NCBI GenBank assembly: GCA_016285145.1
Contig: JAEEQE010000021.1
Location: forward strand, 1 to 48,498
DNA: 48,498 bases
Reading direction: 5' to 3'
Source of the DNA: Bacteroidales bacterium
GTDB lineage: Bacteria; Bacteroidota; Bacteroidia; Bacteroidales; WCHB1-69
Under the pieces are notes generated by a model. The model was not told the DNA's origin, made no database searches, and worked only from the letters and a program-made list of their open reading frames with translations. How positions within the stretch are numbered: the first letter of the stretch is position 1; the number at the start of each line of letters is the position of its first letter. Both the position numbers and the translations under genes were made by a program. Positions 23,767 through 34,881 of this stretch are shown in pieces.

Positions 23767-24681
23767 CGGATTCCTCGGCCATACGGTCGCAGAGGAATTT
23801 CATTTTCATCAGATCCAGGGCCAGCAGGGAGGATTTTTTCAGGACAAAATGCTGTAGGATTTTCTCTGCGGCGTTCAGCAATTTATGCACAGGAACTGTC
23901 AGATGATAGCGCTTGCATTGGGCATACATCCGCATTAGCCGGCTGTTTTGAAGAAAGTTGTCCGGCAGTTTCCGATCCCGATGAAGCCGGATGAGATTTT
24001 CAATGGAAGTCTCGACTTTCAGCAGAAACACATAGTTCGTGTCGATGCCGTCGTGATACAATTCATTATCCACATGTTCCACGGGCACATCTGCCATTTG
24101 CAGTTGGATGCCGAAGAGTGTGTCTTCAAAACCATACGTGGAGATGGATTCGTCGAAGCGGCAAATTTGGAACAGATTCTTGGTTGTCAGCATGTTAAAT
24201 GGCGTGAAGGCGGCGTAAGGCTTCATGTTCCGGCGGGCGGCGGTGCGTACCTCGCGGCGTACGCCATACTTCCATCGAAGTCGATGGCCCTCTTCCGGCA
24301 TTTGTTCGCGGTAGGCCAGTCCGCCCGACACCACGAACGGCTTACTCTCCGCAGAACGGTTGCGGATACATTGCAGATAGTGGGAAATGTAGTCCGGCTT
24401 CTTCACATTCGCATCGCAGTCCATGAAGAGCAGATAGGGATAGCGTGCGGTATCGGCCATATGATTGCGGACCTTGGAACGGCCCTGGTTCTCCGTGTTC
24501 GTCAGGAGAATGACTTCCGGTTCATGGGCAACATCCTCATAGAATCGATGATACGCGGCATCGGAGGCGTCATCTTCCACCAGCACCTCGAAGACGAGGC
24601 CCAGCTGGCGGCATTGGCGCAGCAGGTCGCGCACTAAATGACGCAGGTCCACATTATAGGCCGGAATCAGGATGGAGAGCA

Positions 24682-24682
<1 letters not shown>
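23756..24682 (-). CDS. Family 2 glycosyltransferase
   Basis: 308 residues. GT-A fold of family GT2: [11 protein letters not shown] at the N-terminus, the nucleotide-binding VEDDASD (36-42), [13 protein letters not shown], and the metal-binding DxD-type LFMDCDANV (about 90). A later stretch, [14 protein letters not shown], corresponds to the catalytic-base region, followed by GxDTN. No membrane helices, so it acts at the cytoplasmic face. Acceptor and sugar are unknown. Start codon shares its last base region with the stop of ftsE before it, so the two genes are coupled. Confidence 0.88.
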
Positions 24683-27460
<2,778 letters not shown>

Positions 27461-27478
27461 TTAATTCTATAAAACGTG

Positions 27479-27486
27479 CAAAGATA
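27479..27486 (-). promoter_or_regulatory. -7 box of gyrB
   Basis: Minus-strand TATCTTTG, exact TAnnTTTG match, 28 bases before the ATG. Confidence 0.65.
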
Positions 27487-27564
27487 CGAAAAAAAACGGT
27501 AGCCTGAGGCGTTTTCATGATAAAAAACACACTTTTCAGAATACCGTTTTTTTAAGTGAAACAG

Positions 27565-27588
27565 GGCTCTTCCGGCAGGTCCGGAGCC
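27565..27588 (-). terminator. Possible terminator after kamE
   Basis: GGCTCCGG pairs with CCGG-AA-GAGCC on the minus strand, 27 bases after the kamE stop. The following T tract is weak, so efficiency is doubtful. Confidence 0.35.
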
Positions 27589-27614
27589 GTTATTCCCCGC
27601 CGTCAAGGAACGGG

Positions 27615-28403
27615 TCAGGCATGAAGCCTGCGGTCCATTTCCTGGGCTAAATAGGAGGCCACATCGTCGGCGTAGGTGTTCATGCCGAAGCCGGCGTCGA
27701 AGCCGAGTTCCTTGGCCAGCTCGTGCGTGATGCGCGGGCCACCGGCGCAGACAATGAGCTTGTCGCGCAGACCTTCGGCCTCCAGCATCTCGATGAGCTC
27801 GGTCATGTTTTTGATGTGTACGTCTTTCTGTGTCACGGTCTGCGACACCAACAGCGCGTCGGCATGCATCTCCACGGCCTTGGCGATGAACTCCTCGTTG
27901 GGGATCTGGCTGCCCATGTTCAGCGCGTCGAACATGTCGTAGCGTTCAATGCCGTAATGGCCGGCGTAGCCCTTCATGTTCATGATGGCGTCGATGCCTA
28001 CGGTATGGGCATCCGTGCCAGTGCTGGCACCCACCACGATGATTTTGCGCCCGATATGCTCGCGGATGAATTGGTCGGTCTCCTGCATGGACCATACCGT
28101 GGACTCCACTTTCGGCACGTGGATGGTGGTGTAGTCCACCGTATGGGTGGTGGAGCCGTAGCAGTTCACAAACGTGAACCCATTGGTAAGCTCCTTGTAG
28201 TAAACCACCTGCGGGTTGTCGAAGCCCATCTTCTTGAGGAGTTGTTTGGCCGCCTCCACCGCCTCGTCGCCGCAGGGCACGGGCAGCGTGAAGCTCAGCT
28301 GCGTTTTGCCGTCGTTCATCGTGTCGCCGTAGGGTTTCACCCGGGTTAAATCTAATGTCTGATCAAAATCCTTTTGATCCATTGAATACAAACCGCCACT
28401 CAT
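27615..28403 (-). CDS. kamE: Lysine 5,6-aminomutase beta subunit (B12- and PLP-binding)
   Basis: 262 residues, the family length. With KamD it moves the terminal amino group of D-lysine or L-beta-lysine to carbon 5, using adenosylcobalamin and pyridoxal phosphate, early in lysine fermentation. The Rossmann B12-binding domain shows DAHTVGID with His133 (the cobalt ligand of the DxHxxG motif) and the PLP lysine Lys144 in NMKG. Both numbers agree with the known enzyme when the ATG at 28403 is used, which supports that start. An N-terminal dimerisation domain precedes it. Its partner kamD is 3.5 kb away on the same strand instead of adjacent. A TATCTTTG box lies at 28460-28467. Confidence 0.95.
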   Translation of the reverse strand: MSGGLYSMDQKDFDQTLDLTRVKPYGDTMNDGKTQLSFTLPVPCGDEAVEAAKQLLKKMGFDNPQVVYYKELTNGFTFVNCYGSTTHTVDYTTIHVPKVESTVWSMQETDQFIREHIGRKIIVVGASTGTDAHTVGIDAIMNMKGYAGHYGIERYDMFDALNMGSQIPNEEFIAKAVEMHADALLVSQTVTQKDVHIKNMTELIEMLEAEGLRDKLIVCAGGPRITHELAKELGFDAGFGMNTYADDVASYLAQEMDRRLHA

Positions 28404-28459
28404 TGCTTTGTTATTTTAGGGATGATTGTTTTATCTTTTAGATTCGTTTTTTAAAGCGG

Positions 28460-28467
28460 CAAAGATA
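28460..28467 (-). promoter_or_regulatory. -7 box of kamE
   Basis: Minus-strand TATCTTTG, exact TAnnTTTG match, 57 bases before the ATG. Confidence 0.6.
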
Positions 28468-28509
28468 CGAAATATTCCAATATCTTGAAAAAAAGGATCA
28501 AAAATGATG

Positions 28510-28662
28510 TCAGACAATCTCCTTCTCAAAATCTGGAAGCAGAATACGAAAATCGGCGGTGATAACCAAACGGCTGAATGTGCCGGGCAGTGCGTTCAGG
28601 ATACGCTTCAGCATCATCTCGTTCACTTCCCCATTGACCAAACAGCTGGCGGCACTCGTCAT
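28510..28662 (-). pseudogene. Short coding-like fragment, unknown
   Basis: Fifty codons from ATG 28662 (MTSAASCLVNGEVNEMMLKR, then ILNALPGTFSRLVITADFRI) to TGA 28510. The composition looks like real protein, but a stop lies just upstream in the frame and there is no promoter box. It could be the end of a lost gene or a small gene of its own. Family not recognised. Confidence 0.3.
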
Positions 28663-28729
28663 AGTGGGATTAAAAAAAGGCGGTTATGTACATGATGGCG
28701 CAAGGCTGGCATGGACAGTTCTACAAACA

Positions 28730-28965
28730 ACGCTTTTTCCCAACGCCTCCCTTTCGCGACGAGCATGCGTGAGGGATTGCAGTGGAAATGGATGGCGGGG
28801 GAACCGTTGCACACCTTTGGAGACTGGCAAAAAGGGAGAAACTGACAAGCACTTGTCTCGTTGCTGCCAGACATTGGAGCGGAAAGCCCGACGGCGCGGT
28901 GGCATTGGATTGCGTGTGCAAATGTGGCGTAAGTCCCGCCGCCGCGCCGGCACGCCCAAATCAAA
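28730..28965. repeat. GC-rich structured intergenic sequence
   Basis: Contains an inverted repeat of CGGCGCGG-type blocks (about 28887-28898 against 28938-28955) in an otherwise AT-rich gap. No convincing gene. The style is that of the dispersed GC-rich elements of 0.9-1.9 kb, but it is not a copy of them. Confidence 0.35.
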
Positions 28966-29049
28966 AAAATAATGCAGAACCTTGATTTGTGCTATCAAGT
29001 ATATAATTCCCTGAATTTTTAAATTTCTAAATAAAAAAGCCATTGCATC

Positions 29050-29250
29050 TTATCCAAAAAGCCATCCGAAAAGTTTAATAATCAAAACAATGGCGATTCC
29101 CCAAATAAATATTTTCCATATTATGCCGGCGCAACCGCCACCAAATTCCAACGCACCGGCAGCAAAACCTTCAGCCTTGTTGTCGGAAACCAACATTCCG
29201 ATAAGCCCTCCGATAAGGGCAACCACGAGAATAATTACAAGCCATCTCAT
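29050..29250 (-). CDS. Small membrane protein, unknown
   Basis: 66 residues from ATG 29250. An upstream in-frame ATG at 29280 lies on the -7 box (29278-29285), so the shorter form is preferred. Two hydrophobic helices (WLVIILVVALIGGLIGML and IIWKIFIWGIAIVLIIKLFG) flank a glycine-rich loop (GALEFGGGCAG). No family recognised. Confidence 0.6.
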   Translation of the reverse strand: MRWLVIILVVALIGGLIGMLVSDNKAEGFAAGALEFGGGCAGIIWKIFIWGIAIVLIIKLFGWLFG

Positions 29251-29277
29251 AAACGTATCAGATTTATTTTTACCCGG

Positions 29278-29285
29278 CAAAAATA
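29278..29285 (-). promoter_or_regulatory. -7 box of the small membrane protein
   Basis: Minus-strand TATTTTTG, exact TAnnTTTG match. Confidence 0.45.
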
Positions 29286-29350
29286 CGTTTCATATCCCAT
29301 CGCATGGAAAGCTGCAAGGCTTGCAGGGAAATAGTGATGGAATATTTGTT

Positions 29351-29358
29351 TATTTTTG
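29351..29358 (+). promoter_or_regulatory. -7 box of the Smr gene
   Basis: TATTTTTG followed by GCAAAG, exact TAnnTTTG match, 46 bases before the ATG. Confidence 0.45.
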
Positions 29359-29404
29359 CAAAGTTTTTCCCTATACCCGTTTGATATCGTTATTTTTAAA
29401 TCCA

Positions 29405-29650
29405 ATGGCCAAGATAAACAACACCATTCAAATTGATATTCATGGAATGACTGTGGACGAGGCACTCAAATTGCTGCGCGAGCAGATGAAAACCGCCCCG
29501 CGCTGGATAGAAAAGATTGTCGTGGTACACGGTTACAACCGGGGTACGGCCCTAAAAGAGGCCATCCCCAAACTCCGAAGTCCACGCATCAAGGAAATTG
29601 CTCCTTCGTTCTTGAACGACGGAGAGACCATAATCTGGTTGCGCTGTTGA
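29405..29650 (+). CDS. Smr-domain protein
   Basis: 81 residues, essentially a single Smr domain. IDIHGMTVDEALKLL carries the LDxHG-type motif near residue 11, and VVVHGYNRGTALKEAIP carries the HGxG-type motif near residue 41. Smr domains, first known at the end of MutS2, act on nucleic acids, often as nicking or RNA endonucleases. Here the domain stands alone. The frame is open upstream, but the promoter box and the first ATG after it favour this start. Confidence 0.75.
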   Translation: MAKINNTIQIDIHGMTVDEALKLLREQMKTAPRWIEKIVVVHGYNRGTALKEAIPKLRSPRIKEIAPSFLNDGETIIWLRC

Positions 29651-30133
29651 AAGAGAAGATTATGGCGACATTTTTCCATTGTTAATAATGCTTGTGGCAC
29701 CTCGGTACCGCACGAAGTCATCTCCCCTTCTAATTTTAAGAAGGGGTGCCCGAAGGGCGGGGTAGTTAATATGGGTTATCATTCCCTGTGAGTTGTAATC
29801 CGGCTTATCGTTATGGAAGCCGCCATCTCCACAACCAGTCCGAGACACTTCACATAGAAATCCATGATAATTGACATTCTGTAATGCCACGAAGATAATG
29901 ACAGTTCAACTTCTATATCATTGCTTTCTTTTTCCCGATGAGACAAGAGGGTAAGAAAAACGGGTGAAGTATATGTGAATCGTGCAGAAGAAAAAGGGGG
30001 AACGTGTGTCAGAACAAGTCGGAATGAGTGCCCGTTTGCAAAAACAGAAGGGTATGCCGTTTTTCATTCTGTTCCTATGTCATTAGCCAGGCAGGTTGTA
30101 TATGACATTTCCGTTTTATGAGATTTCTCTACT
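29651..30133. other. Intergenic stretch with one palindrome, no gene seen
   Basis: Contains a perfect 7-bp palindrome (CCCCTTC at 29724-29730 with GAAGGGG at 29740-29746, loop 9) followed by GCCCGAAGGGCGGGG, which could act as a terminator for the Smr gene or be a REP-like element. No convincing coding frame or RNA gene in the remainder. Confidence 0.4.
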
Positions 30134-30682
30134 TTACGCTTTCATTCCCACAAAATAATCCCCCTTGTCCTCAAACAGGACATTGAAGGAGGTCATGCTG
30201 CCGTAGATGCGGGAGATGTACTGCTGCAGGTTCACCTTTTCCTCGTCGGTGAGGCTGTCGCTGCTGTTGATGTTCTGTTCCAGCACGCGCAGGCGGTCGC
30301 GCATCATGACAATCTTGTGGAAGAAGGTCTCCACGGGGATCTCCTTCGGGGCGAGGTCGGGGTTGGCGGGCCGCAGCACCATGGTGCCGCCCTGCCACTT
30401 GCGCCCCAACTCGGCCTTGTATTCGATGCCGTTGTACTTGGTGAGCAGATGGGTGAGCACGCGCTCAAACTCCTTGAGGTTCAGCTTCGGCTGGTTGTCG
30501 TCAGCGGCTTCCACCGGCTCGACGACTTCCAGCTGCACGCTCATCTTCGAGAATTCCACTTCGCCGCCCCGCACAAAGATGACCTTGTACGTCAATGCAC
30601 CATTCATGCTGATGATGCCTTCGCCATATTTCTCGTGGCTCACACGGGTTCCTACCGCGAGATTGTCTTTATCCATAATCAA
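30134..30682 (-). CDS. Conserved-looking protein with UvrD-tail-like motif, unknown
   Basis: 182 residues. The N-terminus (VGTRVSHEKYGEGIISMNG) has the GxxVxHxxYGxGxI pattern of the small Tudor-like domain that ends UvrD/PcrA helicases and binds RNA polymerase. The rest is mostly helical (LNLKEFERVLTHLLTKYNG, KIVMMRDRLRVLEQNINSSD). It starts six bases after the DUF362 gene, so it is cotranscribed with it. A role in transcription or repair is possible but not shown. Confidence 0.65.
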   Translation of the reverse strand: MIMDKDNLAVGTRVSHEKYGEGIISMNGALTYKVIFVRGGEVEFSKMSVQLEVVEPVEAADDNQPKLNLKEFERVLTHLLTKYNGIEYKAELGRKWQGGTMVLRPANPDLAPKEIPVETFFHKIVMMRDRLRVLEQNINSSDSLTDEEKVNLQQYISRIYGSMTSFNVLFEDKGDYFVGMKA

Positions 30683-30688
30683 TTGATG

Positions 30689-31861
30689 TTATTTCTGTTC
30701 TTGTTTCTTTTCAGACTGTTTCACTGCCTCTTCCAACGTGATGCGTTGGCCGGTTGCCACATCGATGAGGATGTATTTGGTGCTGCCCATGCCCAGTTTC
30801 TCGGCATATTTCAATTGCTCGATGCCGCTGACATGATTCACTTTCTGAAAGACATGCTCGCAGCCGTAGGCCTTGGATGTGAGGTCCTGGCAGGCCTGGT
30901 CGATGGCCACGACATCTTTGGAAGCCACTGCACCGATGTCGCGCATGAAGGGCTTGGGTGCCTTGGCGGAACAGTCGCAGGTGGTGGAGATGTTGGCCAT
31001 GACGTTGATGAACACCATCGGACGATGGTCAACCAGCACCTTGGTGTACTCCACAAGTTTGTCGAGGAAGCGGGTCTCGTCGTAGCCGGAATTGTCCGGG
31101 GAGAAAAGTTTCAACGGGCATTCCGCGATGCACTTGGCACACCCGATGCACTTGGTGGTATCTATGACGGGACCATGGTCGTCCACGGAGATGGCCACGG
31201 CAGGGCATTGACTGGCGCAACGGTTGCACTGGAAACACTTGTCGGGTGTGTTCACCTTGGGATAGTTGTTGGCGTGGATGGCCATCTTGCCTCCCGGGGA
31301 GGCCATACCCATACCCACATTCTTGATGGCTCCGCCGAATCCTGACGAACCATGTCCTTTGAAGTGGGAATAGATAATGTAGAAGTCGTAATTCTCGAAA
31401 TGGTCGCCCGTGCGCACGGTCTTGCAGAACTGGAAATTCTCATCACCCGGATAGATGATTTCGTTGTCCGCATCCAGAATGTCGATGGGGGCAAACGTGA
31501 ACCCGTGCTCCCTCGCCAATGCGATGTGGGATTTGGTGAAGCGACGGTCGCTGACATACAGCACGTTGGTCTCCACAAAGGTGGGGTGTACCTTGTCCAC
31601 CAGCGGGTGTAGCAATTCAGGATTGAGGAAGTTCTGGTTGCCACGCTCTCCGAAGTGTACCTTCAAACCGATGTTTTTATAACTGGAGACATCCACTCCC
31701 ATAGCCTCATAAAGTTTCAGGATATTCTCCGGGGTTATCTCACTGCAAAAATAGACGATAGATTCTTTAGGCTCGGTGGCTTCCGTCGTCGGGCGCTTAT
31801 GCTGGGCCATCAGGCTGCCTATCAATAGGAGCAGACCCAAGACCAAAAATGTTTTTTTCAT
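30689..31861 (-). CDS. DUF362 protein with two 4Fe-4S clusters, exported
   Basis: 390 residues. An N-terminal signal peptide (FLVLGLLLLIGSLMAQ) is unusual for a ferredoxin. The DUF362 domain (about 40-210 and the end; NIGLKVHFGERGNQNF, YSHFKGHGSSGFGGAIKNVGM) surrounds two ferredoxin motifs, CFQCNRCASQCP and CIGCAKCIAECP, each CxxCxxCxxxCP, for two 4Fe-4S clusters. More cysteines (TCDCSA) follow. The DUF362 ferredoxins are electron carriers of unknown partner. It lies 38 bases after kamD, so it may serve the fermentation pathway. Confidence 0.82.
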   Translation of the reverse strand: MKKTFLVLGLLLLIGSLMAQHKRPTTEATEPKESIVYFCSEITPENILKLYEAMGVDVSSYKNIGLKVHFGERGNQNFLNPELLHPLVDKVHPTFVETNVLYVSDRRFTKSHIALAREHGFTFAPIDILDADNEIIYPGDENFQFCKTVRTGDHFENYDFYIIYSHFKGHGSSGFGGAIKNVGMGMASPGGKMAIHANNYPKVNTPDKCFQCNRCASQCPAVAISVDDHGPVIDTTKCIGCAKCIAECPLKLFSPDNSGYDETRFLDKLVEYTKVLVDHRPMVFINVMANISTTCDCSAKAPKPFMRDIGAVASKDVVAIDQACQDLTSKAYGCEHVFQKVNHVSGIEQLKYAEKLGMGSTKYILIDVATGQRITLEEAVKQSEKKQEQK

Positions 31862-31899
31862 TTTTAAATTCTTAATTATTAACTATGTAGTGATTGGTT

Positions 31900-33456
31900 C
31901 TATTTTCTGTTTTTCATTAACTCAATAAAGGGATTGAAATAATGTTCGCCCTTGGTGACCACGCCGGCGAGTCCCTTTCCACCGTTCATCGGACGTTTCA
32001 CGTCGCCGAAGATACCCTTCTCCAATGCGGAGAACATACCCTCGGTCTCAATTTGCTTGAGCAGTTCGATGGTGTTGTTGAGCACGGTTTTGGCGCGTTC
32101 GCGGCAGATGCCGCCTTCGCGGAATTCCATCTCCTCGCCGATGCTCCGCATGTCGTTGAAGATGTAGCGGGCATTCTCGATGGAGAGGTATCGGTCGCTC
32201 ATGAACGGCGTATGGATGGCCTCGGTGGGCATACCGAGCAGCTGGATGCCCTGGTGGGTCCAGATGCCGATCATGTTGAAGAGGGCGTCTTGGATATGGC
32301 CGCGGAAGATATTGCCGGTCATGAATTTCGTGGGCGGCATGTATTTGAGTGTGGCCTTCGGGAAGATTTCGCGGGTCATCTGCGCCTGTGCGAGCTCGAG
32401 GAGGAATCCGTTTTCGAGCATCGGGTCCATCTCGAAGGCGTGGCCGAGGCCCATTTGTTCCTCCGGCAGGGCGGCCAGGAGGGCCAGCTGCTCGTTGATG
32501 AGGTCGGAGGCAAGTACCGTGTGGGCGGCCTCCACGGCATCGGCGGTGGTGAGGTAGTTGTCCTCGCCGGTGTTGATGATGACGCCGGCATAGCCGTTGA
32601 TGATGCGGGAGAAGTATTGGTCCACAAGGGTGCGTTGCGGGTTGATGTCGCGGAAGAGGATGCCGTAGAGGGCGTCGTTGAGCATCACGTCGAGGCGTTC
32701 GAGGGCGCCCATGGCGGCGATCTCAGGCATACAGAGGCCGGAGCAGTAGTTGCAGAGGCGGATGTAGCGGCCCACCTCTTCGCCCACCTCATCGAGGGCC
32801 TTGCGCATGATGCGGAAGTTCTCCTGCGTGGCGAAAGTGCCGCCGAAACCTTCGGTGGTGGCACCGTAGGGCACGTAGTCAAGGAGGCTCTGGCCCGTGG
32901 TGCGGATCACGGCGATGATGTCGGCACCCTGGCGCGCGCCGGCCTGGGCTTGCACCACATCCTCGTAGATGTTGCCCGTGGCCACGATGATGTAGAGATA
33001 GGGTTTGGGGCCTTCGCCGATGGTGTTCAGATATTCGTTACGCTTGGCCACATTGCCCTTGATACGGGTCAGGCAGGCCTCAATATAGGGCTGCACGGCG
33101 GCTTGGATTTTGTCTATGGGATTCAGTTTCAACGTTGTGATATCCAGCGTTCCGGCAGCGATGCCTTCCGCAATCGCCTGCGGGTCCTTGCCCGTCTCTA
33201 AAATGGCATTGCCGATGAAATACAGGATTCCCTGGTTCAGCACGCCCTTTTCCAAGACGGAGTCCACCACGCGGTTGGGCAACGGCACCCCGTTCTCGTC
33301 CACCCCGTCAATGCCGATCAAACGGCATAAGGTGCGCTCCACCGTCACGGTGGTGTAGGCATCCACGAATTCCTGAACCTGGTTGGCGATGTTCTTTGCT
33401 AATTGTTTGGCCGCATCTACCTGTGCGAAATCCAATCCGAGTTTACTTTTTCTCAT
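31900..33456 (-). CDS. kamD: Lysine 5,6-aminomutase alpha subunit
   Basis: 518 residues, the family length. It forms the TIM-barrel part of the aminomutase, over the B12 and PLP held by KamE. Recognised along its whole length: MRKSKLGLDFAQVDAAKQLA at the start, GEGPKPYLYIIVATGNIYED, RTTGQSLLDYVPYGATTEGF, RLCNYCSGLCMPEIAAMGAL, INTGEDNYLTTADAV, and the end NGGKGLAGVVTKGEHYFNPF. It lies 63 bases after the glycosyltransferase gene and 38 before the DUF362 gene. Separation from kamE by four genes is unusual; in clostridia and Porphyromonas the two are adjacent. Confidence 0.95.
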   Translation of the reverse strand: MRKSKLGLDFAQVDAAKQLAKNIANQVQEFVDAYTTVTVERTLCRLIGIDGVDENGVPLPNRVVDSVLEKGVLNQGILYFIGNAILETGKDPQAIAEGIAAGTLDITTLKLNPIDKIQAAVQPYIEACLTRIKGNVAKRNEYLNTIGEGPKPYLYIIVATGNIYEDVVQAQAGARQGADIIAVIRTTGQSLLDYVPYGATTEGFGGTFATQENFRIMRKALDEVGEEVGRYIRLCNYCSGLCMPEIAAMGALERLDVMLNDALYGILFRDINPQRTLVDQYFSRIINGYAGVIINTGEDNYLTTADAVEAAHTVLASDLINEQLALLAALPEEQMGLGHAFEMDPMLENGFLLELAQAQMTREIFPKATLKYMPPTKFMTGNIFRGHIQDALFNMIGIWTHQGIQLLGMPTEAIHTPFMSDRYLSIENARYIFNDMRSIGEEMEFREGGICRERAKTVLNNTIELLKQIETEGMFSALEKGIFGDVKRPMNGGKGLAGVVTKGEHYFNPFIELMKNRK

Positions 33457-33519
33457 GCGATATAATGGGGTTTATGGGTTTGTGATGTTTATTGTGTTCG
33501 TGAAGTTTGTTAATAAAGC

Positions 33520-34263
33520 TTATTGTTCAAAGATCTTAAAGTGGGCGAGGTGCCATTTCTGGAGGCGGTATTGCAGGGCGGTCCAGAGCACGCCCCAGCC
33601 GTATTTGGAGCTGCGGCGGAAGTTGATGGAGGAGGCTTCCGGGAAGTACTTCGTGGGACAAGTGATCTCGGCGATCTCATAGCCGGCGTAGAAGATCTGG
33701 GCCAGCATCTGGTTGTCGAACACAAAGTCGTCGGAATTGTCCATGAAGCGGATTTTCCGCAGAACCTCCGAAGAAAAGGCGCGGTAGCCCGTGTGATATT
33801 CGGAAAGTTTCTGGTTCATCAGCAGGTTTTGTGTGAAGGTGAGGCAGCGATTGAAGATGTACTTATACAGCGGCATGCCGCCCCGCAAGGCGCCTTTGCC
33901 GAGAATACGGGAGCCCAGCACCACGGGATAAAGCTCATTGACAATGACATACGACATCGATTCAATCAGTTTCGGCGTATATTGGTAGTCGGGATGGAGC
34001 ATGATGACCACATCGGCGCCCAACTCAAGAGCTTTCGTGTAGCAGGATTTCTGGTTGCCGCCATAGCCTTTGTTCACATCATGGCGGATGATATGATGGA
34101 TGCCTAACGATTGTCCCACCTCCACCGTGGCATCCTGCGAACAATCGTCCACCAGGATCACCTCATCCACAATGTCAAGAGGGATCTCCTCGTATGTCTG
34201 CCGCAGCGTCGATTCGGCGTTATAGGCGGGCAGCACCACACATATTTTCTTGTTCTTTAGCAT
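33520..34263 (-). CDS. Family 2 glycosyltransferase (DPM1-like)
   Basis: 247 residues. ICVVLPAYNAESTL opens a GT2 fold; ILVDDCSQD (36-44) binds the nucleotide sugar and HPDYQY is in the place of DxD. The length, the start and the GGNQKSCYTKALE motif match dolichyl- or polyprenyl-phosphate hexose transferases, which charge a lipid carrier. No membrane helix is seen. The donor and the lipid are not known. A TATCTTTG box lies 30 bases before the ATG, and the kamD gene follows after 63 bases. Confidence 0.85.
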   Translation of the reverse strand: MLKNKKICVVLPAYNAESTLRQTYEEIPLDIVDEVILVDDCSQDATVEVGQSLGIHHIIRHDVNKGYGGNQKSCYTKALELGADVVIMLHPDYQYTPKLIESMSYVIVNELYPVVLGSRILGKGALRGGMPLYKYIFNRCLTFTQNLLMNQKLSEYHTGYRAFSSEVLRKIRFMDNSDDFVFDNQMLAQIFYAGYEIAEITCPTKYFPEASSINFRRSSKYGWGVLWTALQYRLQKWHLAHFKIFEQ

Positions 34264-34292
34264 AATGATTCAAAAAAAATCAAAAAAACGCG

Positions 34293-34300
34293 CAAAGATA
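34293..34300 (-). promoter_or_regulatory. -7 box before the glycosyltransferase-kamD unit
   Basis: Minus-strand TATCTTTG, exact TAnnTTTG match; no other clear box lies between here and kamD. Confidence 0.6.
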
Positions 34301-34330
34301 CAAAAAAATAGAGAATAGGGGATAGTTGGT

Positions 34331-34786
34331 TTATAAGGTTTTCCAAAACCTCCCTGTAATATCCTCCCACGCGTGGCCGTTTCTTTTGTAGAGACGCTGG
34401 TTGGTGGTGCGTTGCTTCAGACTTCCCTTTCCCGGAATGTAGGGGCCCAATTTTATGAAATCAAACACGTTAGGGTGGGGTGGCATATCGTTGCGTCCGG
34501 AATACCAGCCCGTCTTAAGAGGATATTGTGTGCGTACATGTTCTGCCAGACGTTCCACCGCCGGCACATCGCGGTCGCCGCCCATGAAGCACACGCACGT
34601 GATGTCATCCGCATAGCGTGCCAACAGACGGTCCAGAACGGCGGTGTCCAGCTCTTCGCCGATATCCTCGCGCAGGTGCGGACTATGGCATCCTTCACAA
34701 AGGTTCGGACAATGCGTGATGTTGATGGCCAACGTCACCTCATCGGGAATCTCCTGGAAAACAATGTCGTAGTTGTAGTATTTCAT
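34331..34786 (-). CDS. nrdG: Anaerobic ribonucleotide reductase activating protein
   Basis: 151 residues, the usual size. A radical-SAM enzyme that sets the glycyl radical of NrdD. The cluster motif CPNLCEGC (CxxxCxxC) is at about 27-34; VCFMGGDRD carries the SAM-binding GGE-like turn (here GGD). It lies behind nrdD on the same strand, 95 bases away, with the gap filled by a simple repeat. Confidence 0.95.
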   Translation of the reverse strand: MKYYNYDIVFQEIPDEVTLAINITHCPNLCEGCHSPHLREDIGEELDTAVLDRLLARYADDITCVCFMGGDRDVPAVERLAEHVRTQYPLKTGWYSGRNDMPPHPNVFDFIKLGPYIPGKGSLKQRTTNQRLYKRNGHAWEDITGRFWKTL

Positions 34787-34881
34787 ATTGGCTGTTGGCC
34801 TTTAGCCATTGGCTTTTGGCGTATGTTGAAAAAAAATCATTTTAGGCCAATAGCCAACGGCTAATGGCTAATGGCTAATGG
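34787..34881. repeat. GCCAATGGC / GGCTAATGGC simple repeat in the nrdD-nrdG gap
   Basis: Units such as GGCTATTGGCC, TTGGCTTTTGGC and GGCTAATGGCTAATGGC occupy nearly the whole gap in two opposite-sense blocks, which can pair into a hairpin (TTGGC with GCCAA). Same family as 1283-1348. Confidence 0.7.

Noticed and set aside
28559-28972. Overlapping frames on both strands in the GC-rich stretch near kamE.
   Set aside because: Several frames are open at once because of composition; arginine- and cysteine-rich translations without family character.
29660-29890. 76-codon minus-strand frame after the Smr gene.
   Set aside because: It includes the palindrome and GC-rich repeat at 29724-29765, so it is likely a repeat-derived frame.
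30317-33201. Long open frames on the plus strand opposite the DUF362 gene and kamD (also opposite murC, gyrB, nrdD and kamE).
   Set aside because: They are antisense shadows caused by GC-rich codon use in the real genes; their translations are low-complexity His/Val/Gly-rich and match nothing.
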